From Peribacillus kribbensis DSM 17871 (lineage in GTDB: Bacteria; Bacillota; Bacilli; Bacillales; DSM-1321), in NCBI RefSeq assembly GCF_000430765.1, contig NZ_KE387244.1:1-64000 (forward strand): a stretch of DNA of 64,000 bases, given 5' to 3'. Shown one piece after another: positions 57,292-64,000 of the stretch. Made by a program: the position numbers and the translations under genes. Position 1 is the first letter of the stretch. Every line of letters begins with the position of its first letter. Below the pieces are notes generated by a model. It saw nothing but the letters and a program-made list of their open reading frames with translations. It ran no database searches and was not told where the DNA came from.

Positions 57292-58407
57292 GTGAAAAAC
57301 ATAATCAGGGCAGGAGCTTTTGCAGCGGCCATCCCGTTCGTATTGTTAACTGGCTGTTCGGAAACCGCAACCTCCCAGAAGGATGTACCAGAGCTAAATG
57401 AAAGGTCAGCCTTTAGTCTGGAGCACTACGATACGGAGGAATTGCAAAAGAATTCGAGGTTTGCACGTAAGGCAGACTATCAGGCTATCAAACCTTCTGA
57501 AAAAGCACAGCCGTTAGAAACGAATTATACAGCGGAACAGCTGGCAGAAATGCCGAAGACGGAGGCGCATGGAGAAGAGGTGAAAAGAAGTGTCCCTTTA
57601 GGGCAGACCTTGGAAAAAGGTGCAGCCGATCAGACAGCGGGGCCGCTTCAAAAATATCGAATCGTTTCCTATTATGGAAATCCTCATTCGAAGCAAATGG
57701 GGATTTTAGGAGAATACAGTCCTCAAGTGTTGATGGATAAATTAAAGGCGCAAACCAAATCTTATTCGGAAATAGACCCTAAACGGCCGTCTATCCCTGC
57801 TATTGAATTGATTACAACCATTGCACAGCGCAATCCAGGAGAAAAGGGTCTTTATATGCACCCGACACCGTCTGCCGATATCGAACAGTATGCAAAACTG
57901 GCAAAAGAAAATAATGCCCTATTGATCCTGGATGTCCAACTGGGCCGCGACACCGTTATGAATCAAGTAAAATCCATAGAAAAGTATTTGAAACTACCTT
58001 ATGTGTATCTAGCGATTGATACCGAGTTTCATGTCACAGAAGGGCAGGTTCCCGGGGTGAATCTGGGGCATGTGGATGGCAGAGATGTACAAGAAGCGGT
58101 CGAATACGTTTCAAATCTTGTAGAAGAGAATAACCTTCCAGACAAAGTCGTAGTGGTCCATCAATTTGCAGACAAAATTATCAGCAATAAAAATGCCATT
58201 CAGCCGACAAAAAATGTGGAGGTCGTATTAAATAACGATGGATTTGGAATTGCGGCTTTAAAAAGATCCGGCTATCATCAGCTGGTGCAGACACAGCCCA
58301 TTCAGTACGGCGGGTTCAAGCTGTTCTTCAAGAACGATAAACCTTTAATGACGCCTAAGGATGTATTAGAACTAGACCCGGCACCTGCTTTTATTAATTA
58401 TCAATAG
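57292..58407 (+). CDS. Lipoprotein of unknown function
   Basis: About 371 residues starting at a GTG with AGGTGGGA upstream. A lipoprotein signal (IIRAGAFAAAIPFVLLTGC) ends in the lipobox LTGC near residue 22. A low-complexity charged segment runs to about 120, followed by a folded domain beginning YRIVSYYGNPHSKQMGILGE, with alternating beta/alpha elements (LLILDVQLG, YVYLAIDTEFHV, VVVVHQFADKI, VEVVLNNDGFG) suggestive of a TIM barrel. I do not recognise a named family. It would be anchored outside the membrane. No operon partner. Confidence 0.8.
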   Translation: MKNIIRAGAFAAAIPFVLLTGCSETATSQKDVPELNERSAFSLEHYDTEELQKNSRFARKADYQAIKPSEKAQPLETNYTAEQLAEMPKTEAHGEEVKRSVPLGQTLEKGAADQTAGPLQKYRIVSYYGNPHSKQMGILGEYSPQVLMDKLKAQTKSYSEIDPKRPSIPAIELITTIAQRNPGEKGLYMHPTPSADIEQYAKLAKENNALLILDVQLGRDTVMNQVKSIEKYLKLPYVYLAIDTEFHVTEGQVPGVNLGHVDGRDVQEAVEYVSNLVEENNLPDKVVVVHQFADKIISNKNAIQPTKNVEVVLNNDGFGIAALKRSGYHQLVQTQPIQYGGFKLFFKNDKPLMTPKDVLELDPAPAFINYQ

Positions 58408-58520
58408 GAAATGAAGAGATTTAAAAAAGATTCATTCTATTGGTACCAAAAGGTTATTGAAACGCACGGTGAAGAATTATAAGGATCTGATTATTATCAG
58501 ATTCCAGCAAGGCAGGTAAA

Positions 58521-58560
58521 AAACGCTGAACTATACGATGTATAGTTCGGCGTTTTATTT
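58521..58560. terminator. Terminator after the lipoprotein gene
   Basis: A 16-bp stem (AAACGCTGAACTATAC with its complement, one G-U pair) around GAT is followed by TATTTTATTT. Confidence 0.85.
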
Positions 58561-58650
58561 TATTTAAAGTCGACAACACTAAAATAATTAAAACATGATA
58601 TAAGGAATCTCCTATGATAAGGTAAGTAAAAAGAAAATAGGTGGATATAC

Positions 58651-58821
58651 GTGCTTAAAGAAGTCTGTGTGGAGGAATTACCGATCAAAACCTGGATTCC
58701 ATCGCAGCAGTGCTGCCTATCAGCGAAGCTCATGGAACAAGAATTGTTGGATAAGAGAATTCAAAAACCCGCACTGTTTCTCTGCAAAAGAGATACATGC
58801 GGGTTTTTTGGATGCGGCTAG
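58651..58821 (+). CDS. Candidate cysteine-rich small protein, 56 residues
   Basis: A GTG with AGGTGGA upstream opens a frame starting with L-K-E-V-C-V-E-E-L-P and containing SQQCCLSAKLMEQ and FLCKRDTCGFFGCG, six cysteines in all. The last third is encoded by the arms of a terminator hairpin (58763-58809), and the frame ends in a CTAG that also holds the stop of the convergent transporter gene. It is not recognised. Apart from this, 58,561-58,650 shows nothing. Confidence 0.35.
   Translation: MLKEVCVEELPIKTWIPSQQCCLSAKLMEQELLDKRIQKPALFLCKRDTCGFFGCG
58763..58809. terminator. Bidirectional terminator next to the MFS gene
   Basis: AAAAACCCGCA pairs perfectly with TGCGGGTTTTT, with a second inner stem (TTCTCT/AGAGA). 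It lies 9 bp beyond the stop of the minus-strand transporter. Confidence 0.88.
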
Positions 58822-59999
58822 CCGGCAAGGTGTTGAGCAGCCGCTTGTCTGTTGACCTCGAGTTTCCTGTAAATAAGAGCCACAATCAAAGATGGAACAG
58901 TACAAACCAGCATTCCGAGGAACGCATATCTCGGCTCGATTTCATATAGAAATCCTCCAAAAATGGTGAACACGGCCGTGCTCCAGCTTAGGGCAAGGGC
59001 AGAATAAATTCCCTGCACATTTGGGATATCCTTTGGCGGGATGTTCTGGATCATATATTTCATGAAGGCATAGTGACCCATGGCAAAGGATAGGGCGTGG
59101 AGAAGCTGAGAAACCGAGAATACGGCTACATTCGGAAAGGCAAAAACAAGGATCCAGCGGATGGTTGAACCAAATGCTGCCATTGCCAGAAGGGAGCCTG
59201 CCGAAAATCTGCGGAATGCTTTATCGGCGGTCAGAAAGAATAAGATCTCTGCAACTACGCCGATGTTCATGATCGCTCCTATTAAGTACTTGGGTGCCTG
59301 GATTTCCTGCAGATAAATATAGCCATAATTGTAATAGGAAGCGTGCGCTGCCTGCAGGAGAATCACGATGACCAGTACGAGTCCAAAGTGCTTGATTTTA
59401 AATGGCTTCAGGAGCGCACGCCTGTCTCTAATGCCTGCTTTAGGCCTTACAGACAGAATAGCGGGAGCACGCATCATGCCAAGGCAGACCAGCATGAAGA
59501 CACCGAGCAGCAGTCCCCAGAGAATGACTTTATCCCCGAATTTACCGGTAAAAAGAGTCAGGATCAGGCCGCTGACGATGAAGCCGAAGGATCCCCAAGA
59601 ACGGCTTTTTCCATAATTCTTCAATTGCTTGTTTTGGACGAGTATGCCGGCGGCAGTATCAAGTGCAGGCATCAAGGTCGGATAGAAGAAATGCAGGAAC
59701 AAGACAGCAATCAGCAAGGCTGTATATGAATGGACAGGGATGCATAGCAGCAGAATGATAAATGTACCGATGGCCATGCCATTCAGCAAAATTTTGCTGC
59801 TTAACTTCCCTGATAGATACGGAAAGGCAAATAAAGTAGACAATCCCCGAATCACAAGCCCTAAACTCATGACGAGGCTTGCCTGGGCGACCGTCATCCC
59901 CTTTGTATGGATCATCCACCCGGTCCAATAGGGCAGGAAAATTCCCCATGTGATAAAGAAACTGAAAAATTGACTGCTCATCCAGCGTTGTGAGTTCAT
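58818..59999 (-). CDS. MFS transporter (MFS_1-like / HcaT-like)
   Basis: Major facilitator of about 393 residues with twelve hydrophobic segments, starting MNSQRWMSSQFFSFFITWGI and containing GKSRSWGSFGFIVSG and YYNYGYIYLQE, features of the LacY/phenylpropionate-permease-like group. The substrate is unknown. The ATG at 59999 has GGAGGA 7 bp upstream; 60026 would be an alternative. It is divergent from a Crp/Fnr-type regulator, its probable controller. Confidence 0.85.
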   Translation of the reverse strand: MNSQRWMSSQFFSFFITWGIFLPYWTGWMIHTKGMTVAQASLVMSLGLVIRGLSTLFAFPYLSGKLSSKILLNGMAIGTFIILLLCIPVHSYTALLIAVLFLHFFYPTLMPALDTAAGILVQNKQLKNYGKSRSWGSFGFIVSGLILTLFTGKFGDKVILWGLLLGVFMLVCLGMMRAPAILSVRPKAGIRDRRALLKPFKIKHFGLVLVIVILLQAAHASYYNYGYIYLQEIQAPKYLIGAIMNIGVVAEILFFLTADKAFRRFSAGSLLAMAAFGSTIRWILVFAFPNVAVFSVSQLLHALSFAMGHYAFMKYMIQNIPPKDIPNVQGIYSALALSWSTAVFTIFGGFLYEIEPRYAFLGMLVCTVPSLIVALIYRKLEVNRQAAAQHLAG

Positions 60000-60101
60000 T
60001 ATGTATTCCTCCAATGATTGCATCATATCAAGGCCCAGCGTAAAATAATAGGAGATATCTCATATTTTGAACCCGATTATGAAGAAAAAGGAAGCAAGCC
60101 C

Positions 60102-60773
60102 GTGAAAGTAATTCAAAAGAAGGAAAGGCAGCACTATCTGGAGGAACACTCTATCTCTCATTTGTTTTCGTTTTCCATTGAAGAATATCTGGAGGTCCAT
60201 GAGTACCAGCGTGATGAATGGATCATCCAGGAGGGAATGCGTCCCGACTATCTATATTATGTGATAGAAGGAAAGGCAAAGATTTACCTTACTTATCAGA
60301 ATGGAAAGGTATCCCTGATCAATTTCATTAATGCCCATGATTATATCGGAGAGATGGAGCTGCTTCACGAGGTCTACTATACTAAGGGAATCCAGGCATC
60401 TACAAGGACAGTCTGTTTTGCCATTCCCCTCCGCCCGCTCAGGGAGCAGCTGCTCGAGGATGCAAAATTCTTGCGTGAGCTCACCAAATTCTTGAGCATG
60501 AAGGCTACCATCATGGCTGCGAAATATTCTCAAAGCCTTTCCTTTCCACTGGAAAACCGCCTGGCAGACTTTATCCTGCAGACGGCTGATGGCAATCTCT
60601 ATAAAGAAAAGCATGTTACAGTCTGTGACTTTCTCGGCGTCTCCTACCGCCATTTATTACATGTGCTGGCTCAATTCTGTGAAAAAGGATATCTGCAGAA
60701 GGACGAAAAAAGGTACCGGATAGAAAAGCGAGAACAGCTGGAAGAGCTGGCTGGCGTGTTGAAGAATGGATAA
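60102..60773 (+). CDS. Crp/Fnr family regulator (YeiL-like)
   Basis: About 223 residues from a GTG with AAGGAAG 7 bp upstream. The N-terminal cyclic-nucleotide-binding fold shows EYQRDEWIIQEGMRPDYLYYVIEGKAKIY and NAHDYIGEMELL. The C-terminal helix-turn-helix reads VTVCDFLGVSYRHLLHVLAQF followed by the basic KGYLQKDEKRYRIEK. The Arg/Ser pattern of true cAMP binders is absent, so another or no ligand is likely. An in-frame ATG at 60018 overlaps the divergent promoter region. Confidence 0.87.
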   Translation: MKVIQKKERQHYLEEHSISHLFSFSIEEYLEVHEYQRDEWIIQEGMRPDYLYYVIEGKAKIYLTYQNGKVSLINFINAHDYIGEMELLHEVYYTKGIQASTRTVCFAIPLRPLREQLLEDAKFLRELTKFLSMKATIMAAKYSQSLSFPLENRLADFILQTADGNLYKEKHVTVCDFLGVSYRHLLHVLAQFCEKGYLQKDEKRYRIEKREQLEELAGVLKNG

Positions 60774-60924
60774 AATCATAGAATTAAAAAAACGGCTATG
60801 CAAGATAAAAGCTCTTATTTTTGAACCAATAGACGGAATCTCTCCTTCTTTACTCTTAATTAAAAATTAAAGCAGAATTCTTCCGTCTGCACATCTGTGG
60901 TCTGAAGTCATTCCAGCCAAAACA

Positions 60925-60960
60925 AAAGCAGGTGGAGAAAACCTTCGCTCCACCTGCTTT
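60925..60960. terminator. Terminator downstream of the sugar-porter remnant
   Basis: AAAGCAGGTGGAG pairs perfectly over 13 bp with CTCCACCTGCTTT around a 10-nt loop. On the reverse strand it follows the porter remnant; on the plus strand it could end the Crp/Fnr transcript. The interval 60,774-60,924 shows nothing else. Confidence 0.82.
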
Positions 60961-60984
60961 GGCCGCCACTTTTTTACTGGGCTC

Positions 60985-61325
60985 TTAAATGGCCTGCCTC
61001 AAATCCATCTCGATTTCCTCCAGGCTGCGGCCTTTTGTCTCTTTAACGTATTTGGAGACAAAGATAAGGGATAGGAGTCCCATGATTCCATAAAGTACAA
61101 AGAGCATATTGCCGAATTGATCAAGCAGAGAGGGAAAGGTTAGTGAGACCAGCAGGTTTGCTGCCCAGTTGGCAACACCGCTGATACTATTCCGATTCCT
61201 CTGACGCTTAGAGGGAAGATTTCTCCCAAGCATCACCCATACAACAGGGCCCCATGTGGCAGCAAAGAAAACGATATAACGGCGAGACAGACAAGAGTCA
61301 TATAGCCTGCAGGATGAGGCTTAAA
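60985..61325 (-). pseudogene. Truncated, frameshifted sugar-porter family MFS gene
   Basis: The readable C-terminal part gives GVANWAANLLVSLTFPSLLDQF and ETKGRSLEEIE, the end of a sugar porter. Upstream, PHPAGYMTLVCLAV and FFAATWGPVVWVMLG lie in different frames. The motif expected as GEIFPL..RGIGI is read only in a third way because of an extra G after CTTG and a compensating change about 40 bp later. The 5' two thirds of the gene are missing. It is a decayed remnant. Confidence 0.85.
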
Positions 61326-61371
61326 ACATGATATTATGGTGAATAGAACTAGTAATTCAGAGGTGAATAGA

Positions 61372-62040
61372 GTGGCAAAAACAATAGTGGAAAAACTTAA
61401 CCTGCAAAAGTTTAAAAAGATGGCAGTTTTAGATGTACCGGAGGATGCAGATTATTTTTCAGATCTCGAAACTTATGACACGGAGCTGACACCGGGTGAT
61501 ACCTATGATGTAATCTTTGCTTTTGTACTGGATATGGAAGCTCTTAGAGAGTTGGTCGACAAGATCATCGGGGAAAAGCTTTTACATACAGGAGGATACA
61601 TTTATTTGGCCTATCCCAAAAAGGGGAATAAGATCTATCCATCCTTTATTCATCGGGACGAACTGTTTGATGGGCTGGGAGCAGATGAGGAAGGATATAT
61701 CGGCAAAAGCAGCCTCAAATTTTCGCGTATGGCAGGATTAGATGAAATCTTCACAGTGGTGGGTTTAAAGGATACTCCCGTTAAAAACAAAAGTGCCAGC
61801 AAAACAAGTCAGTCAGTGGGAGATTATGTGGAGTTGATCCCAGATGTAGAAAACAATCTGCAGGATACCCCGGAGCTGCTGGTCTTTTACCAATCGCTGA
61901 CACCGGGATACAAAAAGGATTGGGCACGCTATGTCTATAGTGCGAAGCAGGAGGCGACAAGAGCCAGACGGATGGATGAAATGAAAATGATTCTTGGGGC
62001 CGGTTATAAGACGAGGGATTTGTATCGCAGGGATAGGTAG
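61372..62040 (+). CDS. YdeI/OmpD-associated type protein with DUF3052-like N terminus
   Basis: About 222 residues. The N-terminal half (TYDVIFAFVLDMEALRELVD, GGYIYLAYPKKGNKIY, HRDELFDGLG) resembles the YPK-type DUF3052 fold. The C-terminal part (FYQSLTPGYKKDWARYVYSA, ARRMDEMKMILGAG) is the YdeI/OmpD-associated domain linked to bacteriocin or peptide resistance in other bacteria. GAGGTGA lies 5 bp before the GTG at 61372; an ATG at 61336 is an alternative. Function here is unknown. Confidence 0.78.
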   Translation: MAKTIVEKLNLQKFKKMAVLDVPEDADYFSDLETYDTELTPGDTYDVIFAFVLDMEALRELVDKIIGEKLLHTGGYIYLAYPKKGNKIYPSFIHRDELFDGLGADEEGYIGKSSLKFSRMAGLDEIFTVVGLKDTPVKNKSASKTSQSVGDYVELIPDVENNLQDTPELLVFYQSLTPGYKKDWARYVYSAKQEATRARRMDEMKMILGAGYKTRDLYRRDR

Positions 62041-62069
62041 GGAAGGGCTTTATGAAAGGGATACAAAAG

Positions 62070-62105
62070 GGCTGAAAAATAGGGTGCCAGCCAAATTTTT
62101 CAGCC
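62070..62105. terminator. Hairpin between convergent genes
   Basis: GGCTGAAAAAT pairs perfectly with ATTTTTCAGCC around a 14-nt loop, between the YdeI-like and esterase genes. Confidence 0.5.
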
Positions 62106-62126
62106 AGAATGCTTAAGGAGTGGTTA

Positions 62127-63029
62127 TCATCTTCCAGCATCAGCAAAATGGCGAATGAATTTCTCGGTCATTCGTTTACTTTCCTGCGTTTCTTCTATCT
62201 CTTTCTCAGAAATCCCCTCAACTAAATGTCTTTTAAAAAAGGTACCGACGGTCTCAAGTACTTGATTCATTGACATATTACCGCCCAGATAGTCGTGGTC
62301 CCCGCCCTTTATACGAAGGAAGGTCACATCCTCGAGGGCACTATATAAAATTTCAGCCTGGGAGGAGGGTACCATTGGATCGGCATCGCCATGGATAATC
62401 AAAAAAGGCGGAATATGAGTCATTTGATCCTTTGTTATATATGTGACAAGATTTGCTTGTTTGGCTAGATCTGGCCGGTCTTGAACATATTGAGAACCTG
62501 TAAATTTCGCCTCTGGGGAATGAGGGAGGTCGTGCCAGCCTCCCATTGTCAGAAGATCAATAGGGGCAGCAGAGACAGCAACGGCCTGGACACTGGTGGA
62601 ATGGTCAGGGTTGCCGGAATGACCTTCTAAATCTGGAATATCTGCATAGGTACCGATTAAAGCGGCGAGGTGGCCGCCGGAGGAATGCCCCCAAACGCCG
62701 ATTCGATCTCGTTCCATCTTGTAGTTGGCTGCATTGGCTTTAATCCACCGAATGGCAGCTTTACAATCATGAATATGGGCCGGAAAAGGAGCAGTGCCGC
62801 TAAGGCGGTGGTTAATATTTACTAGAATAAATCCATATTTTAAAAGAGATGCATTCCATTCTCTTCCGCCGGCCCCTGCTTTATCTCCCCCCATCCAGCC
62901 TCCTCCATGGATAAAAACAAGAACGGGCAGCGGTTTATCCGGCTCCATGGCAGGGCGGATGATGTCCAAAAACAACGGGGTTTCTCCACCAAGGCCAAAT
63001 TGAATATTCTCTATTAAGACCTGATTCAA
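62127..63029 (-). CDS. Alpha/beta-hydrolase esterase (BD-FAE / HSL-like)
   Basis: Carboxylesterase of 300 residues. The oxyanion motif FIHGGGWMGGD is near residue 41, the nucleophile elbow VWGHSSGGHLAAL carries the catalytic Ser near 117, the Asp is in IHGDADPMVP and the His in KGGDHDYLGG. The substrate is unknown. The start is TTG with AAAGGAG 8 bp upstream. It begins 23 bp after the stop of the F1-beta-like gene, which suggests one transcript. Confidence 0.88.
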   Translation of the reverse strand: MNQVLIENIQFGLGGETPLFLDIIRPAMEPDKPLPVLVFIHGGGWMGGDKAGAGGREWNASLLKYGFILVNINHRLSGTAPFPAHIHDCKAAIRWIKANAANYKMERDRIGVWGHSSGGHLAALIGTYADIPDLEGHSGNPDHSTSVQAVAVSAAPIDLLTMGGWHDLPHSPEAKFTGSQYVQDRPDLAKQANLVTYITKDQMTHIPPFLIIHGDADPMVPSSQAEILYSALEDVTFLRIKGGDHDYLGGNMSMNQVLETVGTFFKRHLVEGISEKEIEETQESKRMTEKFIRHFADAGR

Positions 63030-63052
63030 TGAATCAACTCCTTTAACGATAT

Positions 63053-64000
63053 TTAGAGTTTTCCTATAAAAACCATAGAATCAATCGTTTTTGAATCGGC
63101 TGCACCATCCAATATTTTTCTTATATCCCGTAAGGTGTCCTTCAGATCGACGGACTCACCTTTCTTTCCAGTGAAATCTTCTGCCACATAAAAGGGCTGT
63201 GTAAGATAGGCCTCTAACCGTTCTCCCCGGTTATACGTTTCTAATTCAGAGGCAGGGATTCCTTTCAATCCTTTCACGTTCACAATGGAACGAAGCTCTC
63301 TGTATCGGCGTAATAGTTTTTGTGCTCTCTGCTGAATAACTAAGTGGTTTTGATCGAGATGTGCACCTTCCAATACGGAGGATGTAGAGAAGACAGGATT
63401 TATGGCAGGAAATCGGTGACGTGCCGCTAAATCCGCATCAAAATACAAGGCTGTTTCGAGTGGTCCATACGGAAGTTCCTCATCCACAGCGGCTCCTTTT
63501 AAATCAAGAAGAAAGGTCGTAACAGACTGGATAGTTATCCCCTCGACTCGTTCCTGCAGTTCAAAGATGTCGCCTGTAAGAACATGAGAACGATCCGCCG
63601 TGAAGATCACATCGCTTTTAGATCCCAGTGCTGCTGTCTGCTCATAGGCCTCTTCCATCGAATACACAACAACATCCGCATAAGAGGTAATCTCATGGAT
63701 TTCAGGATGATCTCCCTCTGGCTTTAATAGAATGATGGAATATCCCTCTTTTTTAAGCCGATAAAACAACTCCCCAAGCACCACAAGCTGCCCCAATCCA
63801 GGGCGTGCGATAAATCCAATGGTTCCGCCTTTTGCAATGGGTGAAAACAAATCTAATGTCTTAATTTTTGTTTCAATCATCTCCACTGAATCCCCTTTTA
63901 GAATCAATTCATCTAAACTGCATTGAGCCAATGAAGCAAGGGCCACTAAAGTCCGAACCTCGGAACGTCCGATCGGGATTTTCCCTGTGCATAAATTAGA
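63053..64000 (-). CDS. F1-ATPase beta-subunit-like protein, catalytically degenerate (5' end outside window)
   Basis: The frame stays open to the window edge, so the N terminus is missing. The order and sequence follow F1 beta: EVRTL near the start; VEMIETKIKTLDLFSPIAKG before the P-loop; LQERVEGITIQSV; FPAINPVFSTSSVLEG (compare YPAVDPLDSTSR); RYRELRSIV; and LTQPFYVAEDFTGKKG. Key residues are lost. The P-loop GGAGVGKT reads IARPGLGQ, without the lysine. The GERTREGN catalytic Glu region reads KPEGDHPE. Walker B VDN reads TADRSH. DELSEED is gone. It cannot be a normal catalytic beta subunit. It may bind a partner or nucleotide weakly (inference). A GTG at 63946 is a possible internal start. 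Confidence 0.8.
   Translation of the reverse strand, partial: SNLCTGKIPIGRSEVRTLVALASLAQCSLDELILKGDSVEMIETKIKTLDLFSPIAKGGTIGFIARPGLGQLVVLGELFYRLKKEGYSIILLKPEGDHPEIHEITSYADVVVYSMEEAYEQTAALGSKSDVIFTADRSHVLTGDIFELQERVEGITIQSVTTFLLDLKGAAVDEELPYGPLETALYFDADLAARHRFPAINPVFSTSSVLEGAHLDQNHLVIQQRAQKLLRRYRELRSIVNVKGLKGIPASELETYNRGERLEAYLTQPFYVAEDFTGKKGESVDLKDTLRDIRKILDGAADSKTIDSMVFIGKL

Noticed and set aside
48691-64000. A third rlmH-tail repeat marking a longer or tandem cassette
   Set aside because: No further GAACCGTA-CA-AAGT match was seen on either strand to the window end by eye.

Overview
This window is the replication-origin region of a low-to-moderate GC Firmicute of the family Bacillaceae. 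The gene order rrn-gyrA-gyrB-remB-recF-yaaA-dnaN-dnaA-oriC-rpmH-rnpA-spoIIIJ-jag-mnmE-mnmG-rsmG-noc-soj-spo0J is the classical Bacillus arrangement. Sporulation-associated genes (spoIIIJ, yyaC), Gram-positive ribosome binding sites and TTG/GTG starts agree with this. I cannot name the species from sequence alone.

Layout. (1) 1-11,000, minus strand, running left away from the origin: the 5' end of a 16S rRNA with tandem promoters and a boxA leader, a degenerate HD-GYP protein, gyrA, gyrB, remB, recF, yaaA, dnaN and dnaA. (2) 9,440-11,540: a bipartite oriC. The unwinding module (DnaA boxes, GC patch, DnaA-trios) lies between dnaA and dnaN, and a second DnaA-box array lies upstream of dnaA. (3) 11,800-33,200, mostly plus strand: ribosomal protein, RNase P, membrane insertase and tRNA-modification genes, the Noc/ParA/ParB segregation genes with a parS and a Noc-type site, then rpsF-ssb-rpsR, yybS-gdpP-rplI and the replicative helicase. 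(4) 33,200-35,670: purA with PurR-type boxes, then a Lys-Glu-Asp-Phe tRNA cluster whose spacers carry two isolated 5' tRNA fragments. (5) 35,800-45,170: an M23 endopeptidase, the walRKHIJ-htrC cell-wall stress locus (with a perfect parS inside walK), a CxxH/CxxC protein and rlmH, preceded by four tandem DnaA boxes.

(6) 45,150-64,000 is accessory. The last codons of rlmH, the attachment site used by staphylococcal cassette chromosome (SCC) elements, recur with only synonymous differences 3.5 kb downstream. Between the copies lie a zinc alcohol dehydrogenase, a DJ-1/PfpI protein, an HxlR regulator and a short-chain dehydrogenase. This looks like an SCC-like insertion lacking recombinase genes. 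Beyond it are an M20 amidohydrolase with a major facilitator, a complete N-acetylglucosamine regulon (nagA-nagB-nagR divergent from the PTS permease nagE, each promoter overlapped by a NagR-type operator), an unfamiliar lipoprotein, an MFS transporter divergent from a Crp/Fnr regulator, a decayed sugar porter, a YdeI-type protein and an esterase.

The right edge cuts a gene for an F1-ATPase beta-subunit-like protein that has lost its P-loop lysine and DELSEED motif. It appears co-transcribed with the esterase and is one of the two least expected items here, with the rlmH-flanked cassette. No CRISPR array, prophage or recombinase gene was seen.
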